Part shown: piece by piece, positions 28,901 through 35,614 of the stretch
Numbering within the stretch: position 1 is the first letter of the stretch
Layout: every line of letters starts with the position of its first letter
Made by a program: the position numbers and the translations under genes
Notes under the pieces: model-generated
Database searches by the model: none
Told to the model about the DNA's origin: nothing
What the model saw: only the letters and a program-made list of their open reading frames with translations
Assembly: GCF_900230215.1 (NCBI RefSeq)
Contig: NZ_LT907982.1
Location: forward strand, 372,001-436,000
Source: Jatrophihabitans sp. GAS493
Lineage (GTDB): Bacteria > Actinomycetota > Actinomycetes > Mycobacteriales > Jatrophihabitantaceae
Direction: 5' to 3'
DNA: 64,000 bases

Positions 28901-31268
28901 CGCCGATGCGACGATCATCGACACGCTGCCGGCCGGGCTGGCGTTCCTGCCGTCGGGCAACGCGGACTGGAGCTGCTCGGCGGCCGGGCAGCGGGTCACC
29001 TGTGTCCATGCCGCGCCGCTGCCCGCGGACGCTACGAGCTCGGTGACCCTCAACGTTCGCGTCGATGCCTCCGCCGTGCTGCCGATCATCAACCTGGCCG
29101 TGGTCAGCGGAACCACCCCGGACTCCAACCCGACGAACAACGCCGACGACGACAACACCGACATCACCCGCGAGGCCGACCTGGCCATCGACAAGCACCA
29201 CACCGGCAGCGCGACGGCCGGGGGTGCGTTCAGCTACCTGCTGACCGTCACCAATAACGGGCCCTCGACGATCCCGGGGACGGTGACGGCCAGCGACCCG
29301 ATTCCGTCCGGGATGACCTACGACGCCGCCAACCCGGCCACCGGCACCGGCTGGGTCTGCGCCTACGGAGCGGTCACCAAGGTCGTCACCTGCACGCTGG
29401 CGAGCGGCCTGGCGGCGGGAGACACGGCCCCTGACATCACGGTGAACGTCATCGTCGACCACGCCAACGGCTCCGGCACGATCGTCAACTCGGCCAGCGT
29501 CCGCAGCGACACCGACGACTCGGATCTGACCAACAACTCCGACGACGACCCGACGACGATCGTCGTGGATACCAATGTTGCATTGACGAAGACGTTGGAG
29601 ACGGCGACTCCGGTACTGGCCGGCAGCGACGTCACCTTCACCCTTCAGGCCAGTAATGCCGGCCCGAGCGATGCCCGCGTGGTGGTGGTCACCGACGTGC
29701 TCCCCGACCACCTCAGCTACGTCTCGGCGACCGGCAGCGGCTGGGGCTGCGTGGCCCACGGCCAGGACGTCATCTGTACCCGGGCCGTCCTCACGGCGGA
29801 CCCACCCGGCCCGACCGCACCACCGATCACGCTGGTGGCCAAGGTCGACCCCGCGACCCCGTTCGATCCGCCGGGCAGCACCACCGTGCTGGTGAACAAC
29901 GCGTTCGTGAACACCGTGTCGCCGGGGACGCCGACGAACCCGGCGCCGGTACCGGTTCCGGTGATCGCGCAGGCCAATCTGGAGCTGACCAAGACTCCGA
30001 GCACCGCGACACCGGTCGCCGGTACGACCTTCCGTTGGACGCTGAGCGCCAAGAACAATGGGCCGAGCGATGCCGCCGGGCCACTCACCATCACCGACAC
30101 CCTTCCGGCTTACCAGTCCTACGTCGCCAACATCGGCGGCTGGACCTGCGACGCGGGTGCGGCCCCGGCGACGCCGACCGATCGGCAGACGGTGACCTGC
30201 ACGATCCCGTCCGGGCTCGCAGTCGGCGGCACGGCTCCGTCACTGGTGCTGCTGGTCCGCCTCGACGCGTCGTCACCGGCCGGGACCGTGGTCAACACCG
30301 CCGACGTCTCGTCGCCGACCCCGGATGCCAACGGCGCCCCGAGCCACGCGACGGGAACGGGAACGATCGACGTCAAGCGGACGGCGAACCTGACGATCGT
30401 CAAGTCACACTCCGGCCACGGCGTCGTCGGCGCTCCGCTCGGCTTCCTGATCCAGGTGCACAACGACGGCCCGTCGGACGCCGACCGGATCGTCGTCACC
30501 GATCCCCTGCCGGATGGTCTCTCCTACGTCTCCGGAGTCGGCACCGGGTGGACGTGTATCGGCCCGCAGGACAACGTCGTCTGCGCCCTGGCCGGGACGC
30601 TGGCCAGCGGTGAGGACGCGCCACCGCTGACCGTCACCGCGACGGTCGGCGCCGCGGCCTATGCCAGCACGACCAACATCGCGACGGTCTCCTCCGCCGA
30701 CCCGGACGTGCCCGGCTCGGCGCGTGACGACGACACGGTGATCGTCGACCCGGACGCCGACCTGGCGTTGGCCAAGCGGCACACCAACGCCTTCGTCTCC
30801 GGTTCGAACGGCACGTACCAGTTGGTCGTCTCCAACGGTGGCCCGACGGCGGCGCCGGGGCCGATCACGCTGACCGACCCGCTACCGCCCGGCCTCAGCT
30901 ATGTCTCGGCGACCGGGATCGGCTGGACCTGCGCCGCCCCCGGTAACACGGTGACCTGCAGGCACGCCGATCCGATCCCGGCCGGCGGTTCGTCGAGCAT
31001 CACGTTGACCGTGAAGATCGACGACGCGGCGATCCCGTCCGTGCTGAACACGGCGACGGTGAGTGGCCCCGGCAGTCCGGATGCATCGGCCAGCGACACG
31101 GCTCCGGTCGCCGGCGCGGCGGTGGACGCGACCTCGACCAGCGACAACCCGGGTGGTGCGGAGTTGGCGGCCACCGGGGACCCGGTGCTCACCCAGTTGC
31201 TAGCCGCGCTGGGTCTGCTGGCTCTGGGCCTGCTGGCCGTCTGGACCGCCCGGCGCCGGACCGACTGA
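22968..31268 (+). CDS. Giant LAATG-anchored surface protein with DUF11-like repeats
   Basis: 2766-aa secreted protein. A signal peptide (RLVSGSVVVTIAVLGLVAIPQSADA) is followed by about 18 DUF11-like immunoglobulin-fold domains, each with a T-x-T-N-P/GP strand, a VTDxLPxGL motif and an N-T-A strand. The first ten are long (about 130-200 aa) and divergent. The last eight (from about residue 1680) are about 110-130 aa and nearly all have a conserved Cys pair (GWxC ... VxC), so one disulfide per domain is likely. The C-terminus has sorting signal LAATG, a hydrophobic helix and ARRRTD, as expected for a class E-type sortase substrate. No sortase gene is in the window. Likely a stalk-like adhesin or cell-wall fibre. 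Confidence 0.93.
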   Translation: MPMVRVRRGTVKRLVSGSVVVTIAVLGLVAIPQSADAAAAPITLSKSGPGSVVEGGTATYRFTASNPTAAAGGVNQFNLSFTDVLAPGTTYIGGSTTPAQEGDPTISTDPGSGAQTLTWVNLFDLAPAGSASFGFSVAIDNSVWPVDSTFSDTGTAYASSDPRVIPSFATGDPTSDPAVTASSPSTATTTVTALDVTKDEPSPEAKLLRGVHDHPTVYTLQFTNSKLAATDNVVVTDYLPASLEFLGCGGVDNTTTGPEYPGSGDLTSTPAVPSDCRTATSVETVSAPEGYPPGVYTKVSWSIGALTPNEVLTIKYAAGIPLQQNTTDFPGPVPSPESLGQTANLDNNTGPSTRQNGTAVGLTNYVNVTGDYEGTVAAGGTPAIDVTRSHTVTANDLRVIKTVTPTQFTAGGLATYALKIDGSEYTNSSIVVTDTLPNGLCPLDTTRNYVTGAPAECAAGAVAPSVPYQSVTQNPDGTFTVVFDPITVNHNASTSITYQARMRSVYTGGSAAGQPTVAGDSFTNTATESATSTPILGTSESGEATITDSSSATLSSQGGVLTKLIQPRTAAQDCSTNSYADSDTLTDAQTTFMKGDRVCFQIELAYSTENPTRNSIISDILPLDLAYEAASFTIGPGNNIPAGQINFSNAPNELTWQLGANQPDGSKVLVPGSVFVARFSAIVTASAPGTTLLRTHNDAKSRANNTAGAAGAQRASVDFDIAPASPVAISKGVDSVNGATAGGGGPNVDHVLVQEEDQVVFRVDVTNNSPTSEPGGGAIQSVNAWDVLPVGISCAQVSAITDGGACTDPGAGGQPIFADSATRSAIVWVRPPSEVLPPGASATYRYTITIPDGIGADEDLVNTAYLRSYDAVTNVPGSTSTYYPKSNIDTSVPAADQQAPAASDPSDVYLAPVAQTKTVTSAVDEAGNVGGEAAPGGASTQATIGELVTFTVNTDVPAHSTVYNGIVTDPLPTGLALVSATAAYSPDAGNVPANQALPAGVTFNSATATLTLPPVYDNTGSTARRYAITILARVTNAPTDAAGASLTNTSAFSSTAPPGGSAPADVAASANVVIVEPSPNITKSANPTRVIGGQRVTYTLTASNPAGSSVLHDGWVVDCLPVGLTFVAYGTPGQGSTVAATAGDGANCASNTTQIEWNVGDLAPGASSTLPYTATVTADATGLQTFTNTATITGNSLAGTRPTPANPGNPDGRPYSKSTTSKVTVLGADITKSVTPTIATIGQTVTYTVTLIASPNISYFNASVLDTLPAGIDGSSVQLQTIQCGSSDGTPCDLTSAAPLPAVAQSNGTTKIGFYFGDVIGAPRARAVTITYTARVADVAAAKAGATLVNSATVAWNSSHQTPPANAAATFNKRSAAVATAPVTVVEPSMTISKTVSDSTVEPGQSVDYSVTARNATGTFVSDAYNVKVVDTIPAGVVVTPATISGGGVLAGTTAGAGGTITWSVPGPLAPGASTSFTYSAVLAPSAGLSTAAQVNSAAVTSYASLPSGGRVYPASPAATASITPAFPHIVAAKTTPGGGTAYIGEPFNWQVTLTNSGAGTAYHVSAVDVMPPNWTYDNDSARVSVNGAAATMVEPTLSGDPQTLTWSDLGTLAPGGSLTINYSAVPGDDVVLNPGVGFNVSDINEATPGAQDATGASGNRTASYGGPSVNAVGRIASADVTMTKTAGASPIAGQSGSWTLVVKNVGPDVAVGPFTVTDPFNSPPPAGVSAVTASGAGWSCTGAPPANCVRSDPSETLAVGASFPPITVGYHVAPSVADDTEFTNSATVVNRTYDPQLVNNTDEATTTVTASADLAISKTLSGSGIVPGETATYNIAVTNLGPSQSAGPFVITDTLPTGTTFVSAAGIGWNCDPIAAGTVGATLTCTHATSLPVGISTRGISVTVGVPAAQTGAVTNTARISSTTTTDPNPANDTATVTTTPTPLDDLTIQKSHDGTFVDGTDQSYTLTVANFGPSDAADATIIDTLPAGLAFLPSGNADWSCSAAGQRVTCVHAAPLPADATSSVTLNVRVDASAVLPIINLAVVSGTTPDSNPTNNADDDNTDITREADLAIDKHHTGSATAGGAFSYLLTVTNNGPSTIPGTVTASDPIPSGMTYDAANPATGTGWVCAYGAVTKVVTCTLASGLAAGDTAPDITVNVIVDHANGSGTIVNSASVRSDTDDSDLTNNSDDDPTTIVVDTNVALTKTLETATPVLAGSDVTFTLQASNAGPSDARVVVVTDVLPDHLSYVSATGSGWGCVAHGQDVICTRAVLTADPPGPTAPPITLVAKVDPATPFDPPGSTTVLVNNAFVNTVSPGTPTNPAPVPVPVIAQANLELTKTPSTATPVAGTTFRWTLSAKNNGPSDAAGPLTITDTLPAYQSYVANIGGWTCDAGAAPATPTDRQTVTCTIPSGLAVGGTAPSLVLLVRLDASSPAGTVVNTADVSSPTPDANGAPSHATGTGTIDVKRTANLTIVKSHSGHGVVGAPLGFLIQVHNDGPSDADRIVVTDPLPDGLSYVSGVGTGWTCIGPQDNVVCALAGTLASGEDAPPLTVTATVGAAAYASTTNIATVSSADPDVPGSARDDDTVIVDPDADLALAKRHTNAFVSGSNGTYQLVVSNGGPTAAPGPITLTDPLPPGLSYVSATGIGWTCAAPGNTVTCRHADPIPAGGSSSITLTVKIDDAAIPSVLNTATVSGPGSPDASASDTAPVAGAAVDATSTSDNPGGAELAATGDPVLTQLLAALGLLALGLLAVWTARRRTD

Positions 31269-31304
31269 CCGGCTGACCGGCTGACCGGCTGACCGGCTGA
31301 CCGG
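31265..31304 (+). repeat. Five tandem copies of CTGACCGG
   Basis: Exact 8-bp repeats directly at the end of the giant gene; its TGA stop lies in the first copy. Confidence 0.95.
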
Positions 31305-31316
31305 CTGGGTCAGCCG
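31294..31316. terminator. Terminator hairpin between convergent genes
   Basis: CGGCTGACC (31294-31302) pairs perfectly with GGTCAGCCG (31308-31316). The right arm can also pair with earlier copies of the 8-bp repeat, giving several alternative hairpins. It separates the giant surface gene from the convergent membrane-protein gene. Confidence 0.7.
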
Positions 31317-32356
31317 ACCGCTGCCAGTTTGCGGTGGCGCACGCCGCGGTACTCGTCGAAGAGCGTGATGATCAGCGACAACAGCAGCAGCACGAAGAGC
31401 GCCGCCGCGACGTTGACGTGCCGATCGCGCCCGAGCCAGTAGAGCAACTCGAAGATCACGGCGTTGACGACAACGATCGCGGCGAACCGTTTGATCAGCG
31501 ACAGCGGTAGCCGGCCCGTCGAGGCCAGCAGTTCGGTGACCACCCCGTTGAGCACCACTACGACCACCACGACGATGGCCAGATCGATCGAGCGCAGCGA
31601 CGTCGGCACGATGTTGGCGAAGATCACCAGGATCATGCTGATGAGCACGGCCTTCTCACCGGTTGCCAGGAGCCAGTCGCGCCGGTCTTCGGGGACGTTC
31701 TCCGACGGCGGTGCGTCCACCCGGACGCGGGGTCGCCAGTCGGGTGCCGGAGCCCGGCGGCGCACCTCTACGACGAAGACGGTGAGCACCACCGCGAGCA
31801 GCGCGAAGAGCACGGTGGCCAGAACGGGGTGCGCGGCGATCTCGTCGGTGGCGTCCAGCTTGGCGATGTGGATCCACCACTCCTGGGGCAACTTGATGAC
31901 GACCCAGATGAAGGCGGCACCCCAGAGCAGCTGGCGATGCGACAGGCGACGCGGGTCCCAGAAGACGCGTACCGCTTCGTAGGCGATGAAGAAGTACTCG
32001 AACGTGTTGGGGAATACGAACAGCAGCCAGTTCTGGCCGGAGAGTTCGAAGGCGAGCACCCCGACGAGGCGGTAGTACCAGAGGAACTGAGCGATGCGGA
32101 AGGCGAACGGGTCGTCCCAGTTGCGCATCGTGGCGGTGTAGGCGATGACCAGGTAGTAGATGTCCAGGGCCTTGTCGTAGCTCTGGTACACGCCGAGCAC
32201 CTGGGTGACGTGAAACGCCTGGAAGATCGTCTGGTCGACGCCGTCGATGATCAGGGCGGCCACGATGGCCGGCAACGGGTAGCGCGGGATGAACAGCGGC
32301 ACAACCAGCCGGGCCAGCACCACCGCCAGGAATACGAGGTGCTGCGTCGAGGTCAT
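31310..32356 (-). CDS. Polytopic membrane protein of unknown function
   Basis: 348 aa with about eight to nine predicted membrane helices, for example LVFLAVVLARLVVPLF, LLFVFPNTFEYFFIAYEAV, LATVLFALLAVVLTVFVV, AVLISMILVIFANIV and IDLAIVVVVVVVLNGVV. Aromatic-rich segments (FLWYYRLVGVLAFEL, PQEWWIHIAK) stand out. No transporter or enzyme motif was recognised. It is convergent with the giant surface-protein gene and stops within the shared terminator. Confidence 0.8.
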   Translation of the reverse strand: MTSTQHLVFLAVVLARLVVPLFIPRYPLPAIVAALIIDGVDQTIFQAFHVTQVLGVYQSYDKALDIYYLVIAYTATMRNWDDPFAFRIAQFLWYYRLVGVLAFELSGQNWLLFVFPNTFEYFFIAYEAVRVFWDPRRLSHRQLLWGAAFIWVVIKLPQEWWIHIAKLDATDEIAAHPVLATVLFALLAVVLTVFVVEVRRRAPAPDWRPRVRVDAPPSENVPEDRRDWLLATGEKAVLISMILVIFANIVPTSLRSIDLAIVVVVVVVLNGVVTELLASTGRLPLSLIKRFAAIVVVNAVIFELLYWLGRDRHVNVAAALFVLLLLSLIITLFDEYRGVRHRKLAAVG

Positions 32357-32522
32357 CCGGTGAATCTAGCGGGAGGCCGCGCGTGGCTGGGCGCAGCCGG
32401 GCCCGCAGCAGCGCAACTGCGGCCGCATGACTGCGGACCGGACGTGCGCGACGACGGGCGGCGATCAGCCGTGCCGGGCCGAACTCGAGCCGGCGCACAG
32501 GTAGGCTACGACCTGCAAGTAG

Positions 32523-32595
32523 GGGCCCCTAGCTCAGTTGGTAGAGCAGCGGACTTTTAATCCGCGGGTCGTCGGTTCGAGCCCGACGGGGCCCA
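32523..32595 (+). tRNA. tRNA-Lys (anticodon TTT)
   Basis: A complete cloverleaf is visible: acceptor GGGCCCC/GGGGCCC, D arm AGCTCAGTTGGTAGAGC, anticodon stem GCGGA/TCCGC with loop CTTTTAA (anticodon TTT), and T arm with GGTTCGAGCC. Discriminator A; the CCA end is not encoded. An integrase remnant lies just downstream, so this tRNA was probably used as an integration site. Confidence 0.97.
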
Positions 32596-32627
32596 CCCAC
32601 CCGATAACTCAGGCCCATGTGTAGTTC

Positions 32628-32800
32628 TCAAGGTCGATTCTGCTGAGGCGAATCATCCGATTCGTCCCCCGCAGGGCACCGAAGGGGCACAAGCGGATCC
32701 AGCGCAGCCGCAACCGCGTGCAAGTCGTCAGCGAAGAGCCCCGCGTACACATCCAGCGTCATCGCCGCCGACGTATGCCCCAGCATCTGCTGATGCCTGT
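32628..32800 (-). pseudogene. C-terminal remnant of a tyrosine recombinase (integrase)
   Basis: The reading frame contains QQMLGHTSAAMTLDVYAGLF, the end of a phage integrase catalytic domain with the LGH histidine and the tyrosine nucleophile. It then ends in the usual Asp/Leu-rich tail and a stop 33 bases from the tRNA. Upstream of about 32800 similarity ceases and the frame is occupied by another gene, so the Arg-His-x-x-Arg half of the active site and the arm-binding domain are gone. A non-functional relic of an island integrated at tRNA-Lys. Confidence 0.85.
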
Positions 32801-32811
32801 CCCGTTTCGGG

Positions 32812-33198
32812 TCATGCTCGGTGTCGTCCAGCTTTCGTTTCGTCGACGCCGGCGCGCATCGGTTTGTTCCTGTGGTCTTCGGGCCACAGGAGTACCTGAA
32901 CCGGAATCTTCCTCGTTGCGCGGTCGGTCTTCTCCTGCGAGATGCGACTGGCTTTTGCCGCGTACGCGATGCATATTCCTGCAACGAGCAGAAACACAAC
33001 GACGGCCGCCGCCACGAGCAGCGCGCGCGGCAGCGTTGATTGACGAGAGGACAGGTGAATCAGGCCCAGTCCGCCGCCGGCCATGAAAGCGACAGGGAGC
33101 AGGAAGAACAGTCCGGCCAGGGCCGGCCGAGCGTAGGTGTCAGCAACATACTTCTCGCCTAGTAGCGCAATACGCGGCGGGATGCGCACCAGGCCCAT
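32812..33198 (-). CDS. Small two-helix membrane protein, orphan
   Basis: 128 aa from the ATG at 33196-33198. Two membrane helices (LAGLFFLLPVAFMAGGGLGLI and ALLVAAAVVVFLLVAGICIAY) are followed by a basic cytoplasmic tail. No family was recognised. Lies in the presumed island remnant between the integrase relic and other orphan genes. Confidence 0.6.
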   Translation of the reverse strand: MGLVRIPPRIALLGEKYVADTYARPALAGLFFLLPVAFMAGGGLGLIHLSSRQSTLPRALLVAAAVVVFLLVAGICIAYAAKASRISQEKTDRATRKIPVQVLLWPEDHRNKPMRAGVDETKAGRHRA

Positions 33199-33349
33199 GC
33201 CGCAAAGTGTGGCATGACGGCGGATCTTCGCGCACCGCCTGGGTGATCGGCCACCCAACATTTGCTTCGGGACGAAGAGGTAGTTGGCCGAGGCGTTGCC
33301 TTTTCGCCGATAAGTCGTGCGGACGCGGCTGGTACGGCATACTCCCCGC

Positions 33350-33727
33350 ATGACATCCACGCGACGAGCGGACTGGTCTCGTTTTGTGGCGTGGTCGCGT
33401 CGCTACTTTCTGTTCGAGGACTGGACGTGGATGGATCCCGACGTGGCCCTTCGCACGAGAGCGACTTGGCCTCGTTGGCGACGGGCGGTTCGACCGACTG
33501 GTGCAGTCGCGTTCTGGACCGCGATCGCAATCGGGTACTCGACCCAAGCGACGTGGAGGACCGCGAATCTTCCGACCCGTGCGGTGCTCCTGACCCTGGC
33601 TGCCATAGCAGGAAGTAGCGTCGTCTTCGGAATTATCGACGGATTCGTTAGACGGCACGAAGACCGAAGCCGAGCGCGGCGCCGGACAAGAGTCGTCTCC
33701 AGTGGCGTGCGCGCGGCGGATGAATAG
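33350..33727 (+). CDS. Small orphan membrane protein
   Basis: 125 aa. Aromatic-rich N-terminus (FVAWSRRYFLFEDWTWMDPD), two weak membrane segments (AVAFWTAIAIGYSTQA, AVLLTLAAIAGSSVVFGIIDG) and a highly basic C-terminal tail. Divergent from the preceding small membrane protein. No family recognised; composition fits the accessory character of this stretch. Confidence 0.55.
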   Translation: MTSTRRADWSRFVAWSRRYFLFEDWTWMDPDVALRTRATWPRWRRAVRPTGAVAFWTAIAIGYSTQATWRTANLPTRAVLLTLAAIAGSSVVFGIIDGFVRRHEDRSRARRRTRVVSSGVRAADE

Positions 33728-33898
33728 CGAGCAACGCGAAGAAGCCCAGGATGCCGTCCCGTCATCGTCATCGTCACTCTTCGGATGGTTTGCGACTCTC
33801 GGCATCGAAGGTGCTGCGCGTAAGGGTAACGGCGTCCATCAATCTGGCATCGGAGTCACCCCACCCACCCGAAATTTGGCCGCGGGAGAGGCTCACAC

Positions 33899-34138
33899 AT
33901 GAGTGACGACGTTGGCCAGCTGCCCCGCAAGGCCTCGCACCGGCGTGCGCTGGCCAACGCGATGACGAATGTCCGCTGCCCGACCTGCCACCACGCCCGC
34001 ATGGACGCGGTCAGCGAGACGGTCGCGCTCTGCGGCTGCGGCGCGCAGGCCGACCTGTCCGTCCGCTACGAGACGAAGAAGACGACCAGCGGCGTGCGGG
34101 TGCTGGCCCGGATCGAGTCCGCGACGGCACGCCGCTGA
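33899..34138 (+). CDS. Small zinc-ribbon-like protein
   Basis: 79 aa. CPTC near residue 27 and CGCG near residue 45 form a likely four-Cys zinc ribbon within an otherwise hydrophilic protein. A good GGGAGAGG ribosome site precedes the ATG. Stands alone between the island remnant and the DUF1501 gene. Function unknown. Confidence 0.7.
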   Translation: MSDDVGQLPRKASHRRALANAMTNVRCPTCHHARMDAVSETVALCGCGAQADLSVRYETKKTTSGVRVLARIESATARR

Positions 34139-34181
34139 GTCGACGCCGGCGGGCTCGGCTCGCCGCGTGCTTTTCACGCGA

Positions 34182-34213
34182 AATTGCCGATTTTCGCGCA
34201 GAAACCGGCAATT
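34182..34213. terminator. Hairpin between convergent genes
   Basis: AATTGCCG (34182-34189) pairs with CGGCAATT (34206-34213), loop of 16 bases containing TTTTCGCGC. It lies between the zinc-ribbon gene and the end of the DUF1501 gene. Confidence 0.55.
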
Positions 34214-34276
34214 CCCAGCGAAAAGCTGGCGGACAAGACCGGTAGCAGGCAAACGAGACAGGCCGCCGCGAGCGCG

Positions 34277-35614
34277 TCAGGTTGTGCTGGCCAGCCCGAT
34301 CGTCGACACCGAGTGGCCCGGGAAGACGCTGCTCAGCCCACCGACGCCCAACCGCTTCTGCGCCACCTCACCGAGCACGTCGAAGGCGTTGTTCAGCCCG
34401 GGCACGTCGCCCTGATCGAGCACCGACGACGACAGCGGGGTCCACTTGCCGTGCACCTGACCACCGACGATGCCGCCGCCGAGCAGCCACATCACGCTGC
34501 CGTGACCGTGGTCGGTTCCGCCGCTGGCGTTCATCGCCACCCGCCGGCCGAACTCAGTCATCACCACGACGGTGACCTTCTTGCGCAGCGTCGGGCCGAG
34601 GTCGGTCATGAATGCGGCCAGCGTCTTCGCCGCCGACGTGAGCGACAGATCCAGCTCGTAGGCCTCGTTGGTGTGGGTGTCCCAGCCGCCGACGTCGACC
34701 GTCGCAACCTGCAGCCCGACGTTGCCGCGGATCACCGTCGCCAGGTCGGCCATCGCCGCGCCGAAGTTTCCGGACGGGTAGACCGCGCCGTTCTTGGCCC
34801 CGGCCGCCGCCTTCAGTTTGGCCGCTGTCCCGAGCGCCGAGAAAGCCATCGGCACGTCGACCCCGAGCGGCCCGCTGATACCGCGGTAGAGCCCGGCCAG
34901 GGCGGTCTCCGACTGCGTCGCAATGCCATCCCAGCCGGGGAATGAGAAGTTCTTCAGGGCGCCGAGCCCCAGGGCGGTCTCCGGACCGGCCAGCGACGCC
35001 GGAACCGAACTGCCCTCGGCCACCGCGCGAAAGGTGGTGCCCGGACCGAGCAGGGTCAGCGTGCGGTCCAGCCAACCGGTGGAGGAGGTGGCCGAACCGC
35101 CCCGGTCCAGGGTCTGCTGGGCCTGGAAGTGGCTGCGAGTGACACCCTCGGCCGACACCGCCGGGACGAAGGCCAGCTCCTTGGACGTCCAGAACGGCAG
35201 CAGCGGAGCCATCACGCTGTTGAGCGCCCAGCCGGCGCTTCCCGGCAGCGGCAGCAGCTTGGCATCAGCCGGCACCAGCGACGAGCGGACGCTGCGCAGG
35301 TAGTCAACACCGAGCGACGAGCTGGCCGGCACCAGGATCCGCAGTCCGTCGGCGGCACCGCGGAGGAAGACGTTGATCACCGTGTTGCCGTTGCTGGTGG
35401 CAGCCTCGGCGAAGGAGACCCGGGTGGTGACGAGCTGTTCGGCCAGCGCCGCGACTGAGACCAGACCGACCCCGGCCAGGAACTTGCGCCGGGTGAAGCC
35501 CTTGTCCCACAGGGCCTCCAGCGCCCGCAGGTCCTCCTTGACGGTGGCCGCCTGGCACTGCAGGTCAGCCGCGACGTGGGCGGGGTTGATGTCTGCGGCG
35601 TCAGCGGAGTGCAT
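34277..35614 (-). CDS. DUF1501 family protein with internal Tat motif
   Basis: 445 aa, member of the sulfatase-like DUF1501 family. A 40-residue hydrophilic lead is followed by the Tat motif TRRKFLAGVGLVSVAAL (R42-R43), so export is likely. The core shows FLRGAADGLRILVPA, ARTLD-type segments, VVVMTEFGRRVAMN and GTDHGHGSVMWLLGGG, typical of the family. Its start overlaps the end of the DUF1800 gene by 14 bases; this pair occurs together in many bacteria and is thought to act outside the cytoplasm, but the reaction is unknown. Confidence 0.92.
   Translation of the reverse strand: MHSADAADINPAHVAADLQCQAATVKEDLRALEALWDKGFTRRKFLAGVGLVSVAALAEQLVTTRVSFAEAATSNGNTVINVFLRGAADGLRILVPASSSLGVDYLRSVRSSLVPADAKLLPLPGSAGWALNSVMAPLLPFWTSKELAFVPAVSAEGVTRSHFQAQQTLDRGGSATSSTGWLDRTLTLLGPGTTFRAVAEGSSVPASLAGPETALGLGALKNFSFPGWDGIATQSETALAGLYRGISGPLGVDVPMAFSALGTAAKLKAAAGAKNGAVYPSGNFGAAMADLATVIRGNVGLQVATVDVGGWDTHTNEAYELDLSLTSAAKTLAAFMTDLGPTLRKKVTVVVMTEFGRRVAMNASGGTDHGHGSVMWLLGGGIVGGQVHGKWTPLSSSVLDQGDVPGLNNAFDVLGEVAQKRLGVGGLSSVFPGHSVSTIGLASTT

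Noticed and set aside
32596-34276. Second attachment site of the tRNA-Lys island
   Set aside because: I looked for a copy of the tRNA 3' end downstream and saw none within the window.
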